Below, in pieces: positions 11,115 to 21,024 of a stretch of 64,000 nucleotides of DNA. Made by a program: the position numbers and the translations under genes. The number at the start of each line of letters is the position of its first letter. The first letter of the stretch is position 1. The notes beneath the pieces are model-generated. The model had not been told where the DNA came from. It did no database searches and worked only from the letters and a program-made list of their open reading frames with translations. Source of the DNA: Alphaproteobacteria bacterium (lineage in GTDB: Bacteria > Pseudomonadota > Alphaproteobacteria > UBA8366 > Aestuariispiraceae); NCBI GenBank assembly GCA_024743195.1, contig JANSXE010000001.1, positions 1 to 64,000 of the forward strand, given 5' to 3'.

Positions 11115-13829
11115 ATGAGCGCAGAAAATCTCGTCGTCGTCGAAAGTCCGGCGAAGGCGAAGACCATCAACAAGTATCTGGGCGCGGATTTCGACGTCGT
11201 GGCGTCCTACGGTCATGTGCGCGATCTGCCGCCGAAGGACGGCTCGGTCCAGCCGGACGAGGATTTCGCGATGCGCTGGGATGTCGACGCCCAGTCGAAG
11301 AAGCGCATCGACGACGTGGCCCAGCGCCTGAAAGGGGCGAAGCGGCTCTATCTCGCGACCGACCCGGACCGCGAGGGCGAGGCGATCAGCTGGCACATCC
11401 AGGAGGAGCTGGCGCGCCGCAAGGCGCTGAACGGCGTCGAGGTCAGCCGCGTGGTCTTCAACGAGATCACCAAGAACGCGGTGCTCGACGCGATGGCGAA
11501 GCCGCGCACGCTCAATGACGAGCTGATCGAGGCCTATCTGGCGCGCCGCGCGCTCGATTATCTCGTGGGCTTCACCCTCTCGCCCGTGCTGTGGCGCAAG
11601 CTGCCGGGCGCCAAGTCGGCGGGCCGCGTGCAGTCGGTCGCGCTGCGCCTGATCTGCGAGCGCGAGGCGGAGATCGAAGCCTTCCGCGCCCAGGAATACT
11701 GGTCGATCGACGCGCAGATGGAGAATGCGGAGGGCCGCCCCTTCCCGGCGCGGCTGACCCATCTCGACGGCCGGAAGCTGGACAAGTTCGCGCTCGGGAA
11801 CGAGGCCGCGGCGACCCGGGCGGTCGAGGCCGTGCGCGCCGCCGCCTTCCGCGTCGCCAAGGTCGAGCGCAAGCAGACCAAGCGCAACCCCGCGCCGCCC
11901 TTCACCACCTCCACCCTGCAGCAGGAGGCGAGCCGGAAGCTCTATTTCGGGGCGACCAAGACGATGACGCTCGCCCAGAAGCTCTATGAAGGCGTCGACA
12001 TCGGCGGCGAGACGGTCGGCCTCATCACCTACATGCGCACCGACAGCACGGTGCTGTCGAACGACGCGCTGACCGCCGCGCGCAACCTGATCAGCGACGA
12101 CTACGGGCCGGACTATCTGCCCGCGGGCCCGCGCCAGTACCGCACCAAGGCCAAGAACGCCCAGGAGGCGCACGAGGCGGTGCGCCCGACCGATCTGTTC
12201 CGCCGCCCCGATCAGGTCCGCCGCTATATCGACGGCGACATGCTGAAGCTCTACGAGCTGATCTGGAAGCGTACGCTGGCGAGCCAGATGGAGAGCGCCG
12301 TCCTCGACAATGTGGCGGTCGACCTGAGCGACGCGGGCGCAAGCGTGACCCTGCGCGCCACAGGCTCCGTCGTGCGCTTCGACGGCTTCCTGACGCTCTA
12401 TCGCGAGGATGTCGACGACCCCAGCGACGAGAGCGACGAGGGCCGCATGCTGCCGCCGCTCGCCGAAGGCGAGGATGCGCGCCTCAAGGAAGCGACGCCG
12501 AACCAGCATTTCACCCAGCCGCCGCCGCGCTATTCGGAGGCGAGTCTGGTCAAGAAGATGGAGGAGTTGGGCATCGGCCGCCCCTCCACCTACGCTTCGA
12601 TACTCAAGGTGCTGCAGGATCGCGAGTATGTGCGGCTCGAGAAGCGGCGCTTCGAGCCGGAGGACCGCGGACGGCTCGTCACCGCCTTCCTGACCAGCTT
12701 CTTCGAGCGCTATTTCTCCTACGACTTCACCGCCGCGCTGGAAGAGAAGCTCGACGACGTCTCCGACGGCCGGGTCGATTGGAAGCAGGTGCTGCGGGAC
12801 TTCTGGACCGCCTTCTCCAAGATCTGCGAGGAGACGCTGGAGCTCTCGCCCATCGAGGTGCGCGAGACGATCGACCGCGAGCTCGGCCCCCACTTCTTCG
12901 AGGCGGACGAGACCGGCGGCACCGAAGCCGCGCGGCGCTGCCCGGCCTGCGCGGACGGTCGGCTCAGCCTCAATTTCGGGAAGTTCGGCGCCTTCATCGC
13001 CTGCTCCAACTACCCGAACTGCAAGTACACCCGCGACCTGAACGCACCGGCGAACGATCCCGACGGGAACGGCGCGATCGAGGGCGAATTCCCGCGCGAT
13101 CTGGGCTTCGATCCGGAAACCGGCGAGCCGATCACGCTGCGAAAGGGGCCCTACGGCGTCTACGTTCAGCGCGGCGAGGCGGAGAAGGGCAAGAAGCCCA
13201 AGCGCAGTTCGCTCCTGAAAGGGATGGAGCCGGCGTCGGTCGACCTGCAGACGGCGCTGCGCCTGCTCGCCCTGCCGCGCGACCTGGGCGAACACCCGGA
13301 GACGGGCCAGAAGATCCAGGCCGGTCTCGGACGCTACGGCCCCTATCTGAAGCACGGCGACCGCTTCCTCTCGCTGCCGGCGGAGGACGACGTGCTGACG
13401 ATCGGGATTAACCGCGCCGTCGCCGTGATCGCCGAGGCCGGCGAGAAGGGCAAACCCCGCGCCGGCAAGGAACTCGGCCCGCATCCCTCGGACGGCAAGC
13501 CGATCGCGCTCGGAAGCGGGCGCTTCGGCCCCTATGTGAAGCACGGCAAGATCTATGCGTCGCTCCCGCGCGGAACCGAACCGGACGCGGTGACGCTGGA
13601 GCAGGCGATCGCGCTGATCGACGCGAAAGCCGCCAAGAAAGGCGCCGGCAAGAAGGCCGCGGCAAAGAAGACCCCTGCAAAGAAGTCGGCCGCGAAGAAG
13701 GGCAAGGCCAAGAAGGCGCCCGCCCAAAAAAGCGGGGCCCAAAAAAGCGGGGCCCAGAAAAGTGGGGCCCAGAAAAGCGGAACCAAGAAAGCCGGGGCCA
13801 AGAAGGCCGCGGCGCGCAAGGCGGGCTGA
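11115..13829 (+). CDS. topA: DNA topoisomerase I
   Basis: TopA relaxes negative supercoils by transient single-strand breakage. The 904-residue protein has the TOPRIM domain (V-V-E-S-P-A-K-A-K-T at 8-17, D-P-D-R-E-G-E-A-I at 83-91), the catalytic Tyr306 in L-I-T-Y-M-R-T-D-S, one clear four-cysteine zinc finger (C-P-A-C ... C-S-N-Y-P-N-C) and three TOPRIM C-terminal repeats (G-P-Y-G-V-Y, G-R-Y-G-P-Y, G-R-F-G-P-Y). The last 70 or so residues are a Lys/Ala-rich tail with about five AQKSG-type pentapeptides coded by a 15-base tandem repeat (13722-13796), probably a nonspecific DNA-binding tail. It is followed after six bases by rnr. Confidence 0.97.
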   Translation: MSAENLVVVESPAKAKTINKYLGADFDVVASYGHVRDLPPKDGSVQPDEDFAMRWDVDAQSKKRIDDVAQRLKGAKRLYLATDPDREGEAISWHIQEELARRKALNGVEVSRVVFNEITKNAVLDAMAKPRTLNDELIEAYLARRALDYLVGFTLSPVLWRKLPGAKSAGRVQSVALRLICEREAEIEAFRAQEYWSIDAQMENAEGRPFPARLTHLDGRKLDKFALGNEAAATRAVEAVRAAAFRVAKVERKQTKRNPAPPFTTSTLQQEASRKLYFGATKTMTLAQKLYEGVDIGGETVGLITYMRTDSTVLSNDALTAARNLISDDYGPDYLPAGPRQYRTKAKNAQEAHEAVRPTDLFRRPDQVRRYIDGDMLKLYELIWKRTLASQMESAVLDNVAVDLSDAGASVTLRATGSVVRFDGFLTLYREDVDDPSDESDEGRMLPPLAEGEDARLKEATPNQHFTQPPPRYSEASLVKKMEELGIGRPSTYASILKVLQDREYVRLEKRRFEPEDRGRLVTAFLTSFFERYFSYDFTAALEEKLDDVSDGRVDWKQVLRDFWTAFSKICEETLELSPIEVRETIDRELGPHFFEADETGGTEAARRCPACADGRLSLNFGKFGAFIACSNYPNCKYTRDLNAPANDPDGNGAIEGEFPRDLGFDPETGEPITLRKGPYGVYVQRGEAEKGKKPKRSSLLKGMEPASVDLQTALRLLALPRDLGEHPETGQKIQAGLGRYGPYLKHGDRFLSLPAEDDVLTIGINRAVAVIAEAGEKGKPRAGKELGPHPSDGKPIALGSGRFGPYVKHGKIYASLPRGTEPDAVTLEQAIALIDAKAAKKGAGKKAAAKKTPAKKSAAKKGKAKKAPAQKSGAQKSGAQKSGAQKSGTKKAGAKKAAARKAG
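13722..13796 (+). repeat. 15-base tandem repeat in topA 3' end
   Basis: Five in-frame 15-base units of the type GCCCARAAAAGCGGG code for the AQKSG pentapeptides in the TopA tail. Units 1 and 2 are identical and units 3-5 diverge progressively. The copy number is probably variable between strains. Confidence 0.8.
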
Positions 13830-13835
13830 TCCGGT

Positions 13836-16136
13836 TTGGCGAAGCAGCGCGACAGCCGCGGTCCCATCCCCCTGCCCAGCAAGCAGCAGATCGTCGAGTT
13901 CATCGAGGGAAGCGAGACGCCCGTCGGCAAGCGCGAGATCGCTCGCGCCTTCAATCTGAAGGGCGCGCAGCGCGCCGAACTGCGCGAGATGTTGAAGGAA
14001 ATCGAGGCGGAGGGCCGCATCGACCGCGGTTCGAAGCGCCGTCTCGCCCCGCGCGGCGCCCTGCCGGAGGTGGCGGTCCTGCTGGTCGACGAGATCGACG
14101 CCGACGGCGAAGCCTACGCCAAGCCCACCAACTGGCCGGCGGAGGAGGGGCCGCCGCCGCATATCCTGGTGGTCGGCGCGCCCCGCACCGGCTCCGCCCC
14201 GCGCGAAGGGGACCGGGTGCTGGCGAAGTTGCGCCGGGTGGGCAAGGCCCGCTACGAGGCCGCCGTCATCCGCACCCTCAAAGCCGGGCCGCTGAAGCTG
14301 CTCGGCCTGCTGGAGTCCGCGCGCGGCGGGGCGACGCTGGTCCCGACCGACAAGCGCTCCACCAAGAGCTGGTTCGTCGAAAAGCGCGATATGGGCGAAG
14401 CCAAGCTGGGCGATCTGGTGCTCGCCGAGCCCCTGCCCGGCGGACGCGGCACGGGCCATATGGCGCGGGTGGTCGAGCGCATCGGCGCGCTCGACGAACC
14501 GAAGGCCTTCAGCCTGATCGCGATTCACGGGCAGGGCATCCCGGTCGAGTTCCCGGAGGAGGCCGTGCAGGAGGCGGAGGGCGCGTCCGTGCCGCCGCTC
14601 GACAAGCGCGAGGATCTGCGCGCCCTGCCCTTGGTCACCATCGACGGGGAGGACGCGCGCGATTTCGACGACGCCGTGCACGCCCGCCCCGATCCCGACG
14701 CGAAGAACGCGGGCGGGTTCGAGCTGACCGTCGCGATCGCGGACGTGAGCTGGTACGTCCGACCCGAGGGCGCGCTCGACCGGTCGGCGCGCGAGCGCGG
14801 CAACTCGGTGTATTTCCCCGACCGGGTGGTGCCGATGCTGCCCGAGGCGCTGTCCAACGACCTCTGTTCGCTCAGACCGGACGAGGACCGCGCCTGCCTC
14901 TTCGTGCGCATGATCATCGACCGAGACGGCCGCCTGCTGCGCCACCGCTTCAAACGCGGCCTGATGCGCTCCCATGCGCGGTTGACCTACACCCAGGTCC
15001 AGAACGCCGTCGACGGCCAGCCGGACGAGAAGGCCGCGCCGCTGCTCGAGCCGGTGATCGCGCCGCTCTACGCCGCCTACGCCGCCCTCAAGCGCAACCG
15101 CGAGGCCCGCGGGACGCTGGAGTTGGATCTGCCGGAACTGCAGGTCCGCATCGGCGAGGACGGGCGGGTCGCCGCGATCGAACGCCGCCTGCGCTTCGAC
15201 AGCCACAAGCTGATCGAGGAGTTCATGATCTGCGCCAATGTCGCGGCCGCGGAAGCGCTCGAAGCCAAGCGCGCGCCGGCGATGTATCGGGTGCATGATT
15301 CGCCGCCGCTCGACCGGCTGGAGATGCTGCGCGAATCGCTCGGCGCGCTCGGCTTCAAGCTGGCCAAGGGTCAGACGCCGAAACCCGCGCTGTTCACTGG
15401 CATCCTCAAGCAGGCGGAGGGCACTGAGGCCGCACAGATCGTCTCCGATCTCGTGCTGCGCTCCCAGGCTCAGGCGGTCTACAGCCCGGAGAATCTGGGG
15501 CATTTCGGCCTGGCGCTGGCCCGCTACTGCCATTTCACCTCGCCGATCCGGCGCTATGCGGACCTGCTCGTTCACCGGGCGCTGACTTCGGCCTACGGGC
15601 TGGGCGAGGGCGGATTGCCGGCGGAGCAGGCGGAGCGCTTCGACGAGATCGGCGAGCACATCTCCTCCACCGAGCGCCGCGCGATCGTCGCCGAGCGCGG
15701 GGCCACCGACCGCTATCTCTCCGCCTTTATGGCGGACCGGGTCGGCGCCGAGTTCGCCGGCCGCATCACCGGGGTGCAGCGCTTCGGCCTGTTCGTCCGG
15801 TTGGAGGAGACCGGCGCCGACGGGCTGGTCCCGGTCCGCTCCCTGCCGCGCGACCGCTATCTGCATGACGAGGTGCACCAGCGCCTCGTCGGGGAGTTCG
15901 ACGGGTTGAGCTTCCGCCTGGGCGATCCCGTGACCTGTCGCCTGGTAGAAGCGACGCCGGTGACCGGCGGCCTCGTGCTGGAAATCATCGACGGCGGGGC
16001 GATCCTTCCCAAGAAGGATCGGCGCGTCGCGAAGGCGCCCGGCTCCGGGCGGAGCGGGCCCGGACGTGCCGGACCGGGGCGGGGCGGTCCGCGCCGCGGC
16101 GGACCGCCTCCGGGCAAACGGGGCCGGCGCGGTTGA
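13836..16136 (+). CDS. rnr: ribonuclease R
   Basis: RNase R is a processive 3'-5' exoribonuclease of the RNB family. The 766-residue product has an N-terminal winged-helix segment (about 10-60), cold-shock domains, the RNB core with catalytic acidic motif D-G-E-D-A-R-D-F-D-D-A-V, and a C-terminal S1 domain (F-A-G-R-I-T-G-V-Q-R-F-G-L-F-V). It ends in a basic Gly/Arg/Pro tail (about 730-766) that probably aids RNA binding. The start is a TTG six bases after the topA stop, giving M-A-K-Q-R-D-S; no better start exists near the conserved N-terminus. Co-transcription with topA is likely. Confidence 0.95.
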   Translation: MAKQRDSRGPIPLPSKQQIVEFIEGSETPVGKREIARAFNLKGAQRAELREMLKEIEAEGRIDRGSKRRLAPRGALPEVAVLLVDEIDADGEAYAKPTNWPAEEGPPPHILVVGAPRTGSAPREGDRVLAKLRRVGKARYEAAVIRTLKAGPLKLLGLLESARGGATLVPTDKRSTKSWFVEKRDMGEAKLGDLVLAEPLPGGRGTGHMARVVERIGALDEPKAFSLIAIHGQGIPVEFPEEAVQEAEGASVPPLDKREDLRALPLVTIDGEDARDFDDAVHARPDPDAKNAGGFELTVAIADVSWYVRPEGALDRSARERGNSVYFPDRVVPMLPEALSNDLCSLRPDEDRACLFVRMIIDRDGRLLRHRFKRGLMRSHARLTYTQVQNAVDGQPDEKAAPLLEPVIAPLYAAYAALKRNREARGTLELDLPELQVRIGEDGRVAAIERRLRFDSHKLIEEFMICANVAAAEALEAKRAPAMYRVHDSPPLDRLEMLRESLGALGFKLAKGQTPKPALFTGILKQAEGTEAAQIVSDLVLRSQAQAVYSPENLGHFGLALARYCHFTSPIRRYADLLVHRALTSAYGLGEGGLPAEQAERFDEIGEHISSTERRAIVAERGATDRYLSAFMADRVGAEFAGRITGVQRFGLFVRLEETGADGLVPVRSLPRDRYLHDEVHQRLVGEFDGLSFRLGDPVTCRLVEATPVTGGLVLEIIDGGAILPKKDRRVAKAPGSGRSGPGRAGPGRGGPRRGGPPPGKRGRRG

Positions 16137-16240
16137 CGCCTGGCCGGCGGCGGATCGCCTGCGCGGCCGCCCTGGCCAGCCCATCGAAGGGTCGATAGAG
16201 TCCGATCCGCGCCCTGCCCCTCACGCGACGCCGGAGCCCT

Positions 16241-17848
16241 ATGAGCCGACCTCGCCAGCATTCCGCACCGCAACGGCCCGCCGCGGCGCCCGCGCCGTCC
16301 CGACGGCCTCGCGCGCCGCTTTTCGCGCTGGCGGCCCTCGTCGCGATCGCTGCTTGCGCCCGCGGCCCCGACCCCGAGGAGGCCGCGCTGGCCGCCCGGT
16401 TCGAGGCGATGACCCGGACGGCCTTGCAGGAAATCGACGCCTACTACATCGAACCGCGCCCGAGCTACCGTCTCACCTTCTCCGGCCTGCGGGGCGTTGC
16501 GGACCGCTTCGCGCCCGGCCTCAAGATCGGCCCCAGCAACGGGACGCTCTACGGCCGAACGGCCGATGGGGCCGAACTCGCCTCCGTCGGCCTGCCCGCC
16601 GAGCGATCCCCGGCCGCCTGGGCCGAGACCGCCGCCGCCTTCCTGAGCGCCGTCCGCGCGCGTTCGCCCGCCTTCGGCGCGGCCGAGGAAGAGGCGCTGT
16701 ACGACGCCTTCTTCGATGGCCTGCTGCGCGAACTCGACCCCTATTCGCGCTACGCCGGGCGCGAGGCCGCCCGTCAGGCGCGCGCCGAACGCGAAGGCTT
16801 CGGCGGCGTCGGCGCGGCCCTGGACAGTCACCCCGACGGGGCGCGCATCGTCGGCGTGACCCCGGGTCGACCGGCCGCCGGCGCCGGCTTGGTGGTCGGC
16901 GACGTGATCGTCGCGATCGACGGGGCGCCGGTCGGCGGACTGGGCGTCAGCCGGGTCGCGGAGCGCCTGCGCGGCCCGGTGGACCAGCCGGTCCGGCTCA
17001 CCGTGCGGCGCGCCGGCCTGCCGGAGCCCCTGACGCTGACCGTCGGCCGCACCCGCATCGTGCCCGATACGGTCCGCCTGTCGCGCGAGGGACCGCACGC
17101 GTTGATCCGCGTCTCCAGCTTCAACCAACGCACGGCCAAACGGCTCGCGGAGGCGCTGGCGAGCTCCCGACACGACGGCCCGGGGCCACCCGCGGGCGTC
17201 ATCCTGGATTTGCGCGGCAATCCGGGCGGCCTGCTCGACCAGGCGATCTACAGCGCGGACCTCTTCCTGGAGACCGGCCTGATCAGCCTGGCGGACGGCC
17301 GACATCCGACAAGCCGTCAGCGCTTCCTGGCGGAGCCGGGCGATCTCGCGCAGGGGTTGCCGATGGTGATCCTGATCGACGGCGCCTCGGCCTCCGCGGC
17401 AGAGATCCTGGCCGCCGCCTTGCAGGACCAGGGACGCGCCGCGCTGATCGGGATGAGCAGTTTCGGCAAGGGCACGATCCAGACCGTCGCGACGCTGCCG
17501 AACCAGGGCGAGCTCTACCTCACCTGGGCGCGGTTCGTGGCCCCCAGCGGCTATGCATTGCACCGGCTGGGCGTCGGTCCGACCATCTGCACGACCGGCG
17601 TGCGCGACGCGGTCCGCGCGCTGGACGGGGCGCTGGCGCCGGGCGCGCACGCGGACAACCCGCCCGCGCTGCGCAGAAGGCTTGCGCCGGACGCTCCGGA
17701 GGACGAAATTGCCGATGTGCTCGACACCTGTCCGTGGCGCCCGCATGAGGGCGGCGACATCGATCTCGCCGTCGCCAGACTGCTGCTGGACTCTCCCGCT
17801 CTGTACGAGCGCGCGATCGAGATCGGCCGCTTCCGGGCCGATGGGTAG
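16241..17848 (+). CDS. S41 family C-terminal processing peptidase, lipoprotein-like
   Basis: The 535-residue protein starts with a basic segment, a hydrophobic helix (about 24-38) and a lipobox-like A-I-A-A-C, so it may be a lipoprotein of the periplasm. A PDZ domain (about 190-270, G-V-T-P-G-R-P-A-A-G-A-G-L) precedes the S41 serine protease core. The catalytic dyad is visible as Ser385 in S-A-S-A-A-E and Lys410 in F-G-K-G-T. It belongs to the CtpA/Prc group that trims envelope proteins. An alternative non-lipid signal sequence is possible. It lies between rnr and the NUDIX gene on the same strand. Confidence 0.9.
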   Translation: MSRPRQHSAPQRPAAAPAPSRRPRAPLFALAALVAIAACARGPDPEEAALAARFEAMTRTALQEIDAYYIEPRPSYRLTFSGLRGVADRFAPGLKIGPSNGTLYGRTADGAELASVGLPAERSPAAWAETAAAFLSAVRARSPAFGAAEEEALYDAFFDGLLRELDPYSRYAGREAARQARAEREGFGGVGAALDSHPDGARIVGVTPGRPAAGAGLVVGDVIVAIDGAPVGGLGVSRVAERLRGPVDQPVRLTVRRAGLPEPLTLTVGRTRIVPDTVRLSREGPHALIRVSSFNQRTAKRLAEALASSRHDGPGPPAGVILDLRGNPGGLLDQAIYSADLFLETGLISLADGRHPTSRQRFLAEPGDLAQGLPMVILIDGASASAAEILAAALQDQGRAALIGMSSFGKGTIQTVATLPNQGELYLTWARFVAPSGYALHRLGVGPTICTTGVRDAVRALDGALAPGAHADNPPALRRRLAPDAPEDEIADVLDTCPWRPHEGGDIDLAVARLLLDSPALYERAIEIGRFRADG

Positions 17849-17864
17849 ACTCTGAGACGAGACC

Positions 17865-18602
17865 ATGGTCGACCAACCCGTGCCCGGGGCCAACGCGCCC
17901 GACGTTCCCGTCGCGCCGCGGCCGGCGGCGAGCCTGCTGCTGGTGCGTGAGGCGGACCGCGGCGCGACCCTGGAAGTGTTGATGGGTCGGCGGCCGGACA
18001 ACGCGCGCTTCATGCCTGGGATTTACGTCTTTCCGGGCGGCGCGCTCGACCGCGAGGACGCGGGCCGCGCGAGCGGGCTGCTGCCCGCCGACGCGGCGCC
18101 CCCGCACCTGCTCCGCACCGCCGCGGCCGATGAGGCCGGCGGCCTGATCTGGACGGCCCTGCGGGAAACCTGGGAGGAGACCGGCTTGCTGATCGGCGCG
18201 CCGGCGGACGACGGCGGCGCGCCGACGCCCGCGCCGGACGCCCCGGCCTGCCTGGCGGCCGACGCCTATCGCGCCGCGTCGCTGAGGCCGGCGGACGGCG
18301 GTCTGCACTATGTGGCGCGGGCGATCACCCCGCCGATCAGCCCGATCCGCTTCGACACCCGCTTCTTCCTGGTGGACGCCGCGGCCGCGCACGGCGAGCC
18401 GGCGGCGACGGGCGAACTGCCCGAGGTGCTGTGGATGCCGGTCGCGGACGCCCTCGCCTCGCCCAAGGTGCGCGGGGTCAGCAAGTTCGTGTTGCGCCAC
18501 GTGCTGGAGCTCCTGGCGGCGCCGCAGCGTCTGAGCGACGCCGACCGCGCCGTCCCCCGCTTCACCTACGAGGGCGAGGAACGCGTCGTCACGATGGAGT
18601 GA
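17865..18602 (+). CDS. NUDIX hydrolase, NUDT19-like
   Basis: The 245-residue protein carries a NUDIX box split by an insertion: F-P-G-G-A-L-D-R-E-D is followed about 40 residues later by A-L-R-E-T-W-E-E-T-G-L-L. This spacing is seen in the NUDT7/NUDT19-like group, whose members often hydrolyse CoA derivatives. The C-terminal L-P-E-V-L-W-M-P segment is also typical of that group. Substrate remains a guess. It starts 16 bases after the S41 gene and precedes the rpmG promoter. Confidence 0.85.
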   Translation: MVDQPVPGANAPDVPVAPRPAASLLLVREADRGATLEVLMGRRPDNARFMPGIYVFPGGALDREDAGRASGLLPADAAPPHLLRTAAADEAGGLIWTALRETWEETGLLIGAPADDGGAPTPAPDAPACLAADAYRAASLRPADGGLHYVARAITPPISPIRFDTRFFLVDAAAAHGEPAATGELPEVLWMPVADALASPKVRGVSKFVLRHVLELLAAPQRLSDADRAVPRFTYEGEERVVTME

Positions 18603-18630
18603 CGCTGCGCCGCGTGGCGCGAGTTCCTTC

Positions 18631-18658
18631 TTGACTTGGCCGGGCCCCCGCGTATCTT
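18631..18658 (+). promoter_or_regulatory. sigma-70 type promoter for rpmG
   Basis: TTGACT at 18631-18636 and TATCTT at 18653-18658 are spaced by 16 bases. The expected start near 18665 would give rpmG a leader of about 90 bases. Confidence 0.55.
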
Positions 18659-18757
18659 GCGCGCCGGATTGAGCGGAGCGCGGCTGCGATCGCGCCCCCG
18701 TTTGCACTTCACACAGTTGCTGCAGCCGTAGCTGCGAGAGCGTCGAGGACGAGCGTC

Positions 18758-18925
18758 ATGGCCAAGCCCGCCACCCTTCAGATCAAGCTGGTGAGCACCG
18801 CCGGCACGGGATACTTCTACGTCGCGAAGAAGAACCCGCGCACCCAGACCGAGAAGCTCGAGCTGCGGAAGTACGATCCGAAGGCGCGCAAGCACGTGAC
18901 CTTCAAGGAACAGAAGATGAAGTGA
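18758..18925 (+). CDS. rpmG: 50S ribosomal protein L33
   Basis: This 55-codon gene encodes [18 protein letters not shown] and ends [11 protein letters not shown], the full-length L33 of alphaproteobacteria. It is the cysteine-free form, so it does not bind zinc. The ATG at 18758 is the only sensible start. It has its own promoter (18631-18658) and an intrinsic terminator (18968-18992), so it forms a single-gene unit facing the convergent divK-pleD operon. Confidence 0.96.
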   Translation: MAKPATLQIKLVSTAGTGYFYVAKKNPRTQTEKLELRKYDPKARKHVTFKEQKMK

Positions 18926-18967
18926 GGCGGCGCGCCCGCCTTGCGGATTCTTGAAGACCGCGTGAAG

Positions 18968-18992
18968 AGCCGCCCTCCGGGGCGGCTTTTTT
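18968..18992 (+). terminator. rho-independent terminator after rpmG
   Basis: An eight-base-pair stem AGCCGCCC/GGGCGGCT with loop TCCG is followed at once by a run of T. It lies 42 bases after the rpmG stop codon and just before the convergent pleD stop. Confidence 0.88.
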
Positions 18993-19018
18993 CTTGCCAC
19001 AGGGCGCGCCTAGGGGCC

Positions 19019-20437
19019 TCAGGCGCGCGCCGCGCCCGCGCCGAGGGTGGTGTAGCCGTCCGGCTCCCAGCCGACCGTCTTGTTCCGACCGGTCCGCTTC
19101 GCCTCGTAGAGCGCGTCGTCGGCCTTCTTGATGACGCTGTCGACGTCGTCCGCGTCGGGGTCGAACATGGCGGCGCCGACCGAAATCGTGATCTGCAGCG
19201 CCTCGCCGTCCGCGCCGCGCACACGGAACGGATCCTTCGCGACATTGGCGCGCAGGCGCTCCGCCACGGTGCTCGCCACCGTCTCGTCGGTGTCCGGCAT
19301 GAGCACGATGAACTCCTCGCCGCCCAGTCGCGCGACCGTGTCGACCGAGCGGACGTTCTGCACCACCCGTCGGCTTAGCTCGACGAGCACCTCGTCCCCC
19401 ACGGCGTGGCCGAAGCTGTCGTTGATCTGCTTGAAGAAGTCGATATCGAACATCAGGACGGCCAGCGGTTTGCCGTTCTCCGTCAGCCGCTCGATCAGCG
19501 CCGCCATATGCGTGGTCAGATAGCGCCGGTTGTAGAGCCCGGTCAGGCTGTCGGTCAGCGCCATCGCCAGGCTGCGTTCGTAATTGTCGCGCAGCCGCTC
19601 CTGGAAGCGCTGACGGCGGATTTGCGTGCGCGTGCGCGCCAGCAGCTCCTGCCGGTCCATCGGTTTGATCAGATAGTCGTTGATCCCGAGATCCAGGCCC
19701 TTGGCGAGGCGATCAGTGTCGTCCTCCTCCGCCACCACCAGGATCGGCGTGTGCCGCGTCGCCTCGTTGGCGCGCATCTGGCCGCAGAAGCGCAGGGCGT
19801 CCTGCTCCCTCAGGCGAAGGTTGACGATCACGAGATCGAACCGTTCGGCGCGCAGCAAGGACTGCGCCTGCTCGACAGAGGACGCGACGACGATCTCGTC
19901 GTCGTCCTGCTGCAGGGTGGCTTGGATCTTGGCCGCGTCGACCTCGTTGTCGTCCAGCACCAGAATGCGCGCGCGCCGCGCATTGACCTCGTAAAGCGGC
20001 GTTTCGCCGCGCAGCACGCCGAGCTGCCCGGAGGTCTGCTCGCGCAGCCGCCATTCGTCGGTCAGCATCTTGAGGCGAATGAGCGAGCGCACCCGGGCGA
20101 ACATCGCCACGTCGTTGACCGGCTTGGTCAGGAAGTCGTCGGCGCCGGCCTCCAGCCCGCGCACCCTGTCGGCGGCGTCGGACAAGGCCGTGATCATGAT
20201 GACCGGGATGTGCATCATCTCCGGATCCGCCTTCACGGTGCGGCAGACCTCGAAGCCGTCCATCCCCGGCATCATGACGTCGAGCAGCACCAGATCGGGC
20301 TGCAGGACGCGGATCTTCTCCAACGCCTCGGGCCCGTCCGTCGCGGTGACGACGTCGAAATACTCCGCCGTCAGCTTCGCTTCGAGAAGCTTTACGTTCG
20401 GGCGCAGATCATCGACGACCAGGATGCGTGCAGTCAT
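19019..20437 (-). CDS. pleD: PleD-type response regulator diguanylate cyclase
   Basis: The 472-residue protein has REC-REC-GGDEF architecture. REC1 has the phospho-acceptor Asp53 (L-L-D-V-M-M-P-G). REC2 is degenerate, with Asn in V-I-V-N-L-R-L where the Asp should be, as in PleD where it acts as a dimer adaptor. The cyclase domain carries the active-site G-G-E-E-F and an intact RxxD product-inhibition site (R-S-V-D) five residues before it. It makes cyclic di-GMP for polar development. It follows divK by 46 bases on the same strand, the classical divK-pleD operon. Confidence 0.95.
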   Translation of the reverse strand: MTARILVVDDLRPNVKLLEAKLTAEYFDVVTATDGPEALEKIRVLQPDLVLLDVMMPGMDGFEVCRTVKADPEMMHIPVIMITALSDAADRVRGLEAGADDFLTKPVNDVAMFARVRSLIRLKMLTDEWRLREQTSGQLGVLRGETPLYEVNARRARILVLDDNEVDAAKIQATLQQDDDEIVVASSVEQAQSLLRAERFDLVIVNLRLREQDALRFCGQMRANEATRHTPILVVAEEDDTDRLAKGLDLGINDYLIKPMDRQELLARTRTQIRRQRFQERLRDNYERSLAMALTDSLTGLYNRRYLTTHMAALIERLTENGKPLAVLMFDIDFFKQINDSFGHAVGDEVLVELSRRVVQNVRSVDTVARLGGEEFIVLMPDTDETVASTVAERLRANVAKDPFRVRGADGEALQITISVGAAMFDPDADDVDSVIKKADDALYEAKRTGRNKTVGWEPDGYTTLGAGAARA

Positions 20438-20483
20438 GACCTCTGCGGCGCCGGCAACATGGCGCCGTCCTCGTCGTCGCCGG

Positions 20484-20849
20484 TCAGTTCAGGAACTTCT
20501 CTACCGTCGCGAGGAAACTCGATACGGAAATGGGTTTCGCGATGTAGGCCTCGCATCCGCCTTCACGGATCTTCTCCTCATCGCCCTTCATGGCGAAGGC
20601 GGTCACGGCGATCACGGGGATCGCCTTCAACTCATCGTCCTCCTTCAGCCATTTGGTGACCTCGAGGCCCGAAACCTCCGGCAGTTGGATGTCCATCAGG
20701 ATCAGATCGGGGCGCTCCGCCCGCGCGATCTTGAGAGCCTCCATCCCGTCCTTCGTCTGAAGGATATTGTAGTTCCGCGCCTCGAGCAGATCATGAAACA
20801 GCTTCATGTTCAGCTCGTTGTCCTCGACGATCAGAACGGTCTTCGCCAT
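20484..20849 (-). CDS. divK: single-domain response regulator DivK
   Basis: The 121-residue protein is a stand-alone receiver domain with acidic pocket E9-D10, phospho-acceptor Asp53 (L-M-D-I-Q-L-P), Thr in V-T-A-F-A-M-K-G and Lys in A-K-P-I-S. The sequence matches alphaproteobacterial DivK, which works with DivJ, PleC and DivL to control CtrA and asymmetric division. It is the first gene of the divK-pleD operon. The 175 bases upstream also contain the start region of the divergent ROK gene. No clear CtrA-type TTAA-N7-TTAA box was found. Confidence 0.95.
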   Translation of the reverse strand: MAKTVLIVEDNELNMKLFHDLLEARNYNILQTKDGMEALKIARAERPDLILMDIQLPEVSGLEVTKWLKEDDELKAIPVIAVTAFAMKGDEEKIREGGCEAYIAKPISVSSFLATVEKFLN

Positions 20850-21024
20850 CGGCCCCTACCCCTCTTTCATCCTGCACGACGCTCGAAGAAACGCCCCGCC
20901 GCGCGCTATGCGCGACGTCGAATTTCATCATGCGCTTTCGCGTGAGCGGCGCACCGTTTCCTTATAACATAGTCAGCCGAGATACTAAGGAAATCCGACC
21001 CCGGAAGGCCTCGCGAGACATCCC

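Noticed and set aside
11073-16184. A 1703-residue minus-strand open frame opposite topA and rnr
   Set aside because: It is a shadow of the GC-rich plus-strand genes, with no domain pattern; topA and rnr are unmistakable.
20850-21024. CtrA binding site upstream of divK
   Set aside because: No TTAA-N7-TTAA pattern with correct spacing could be found.
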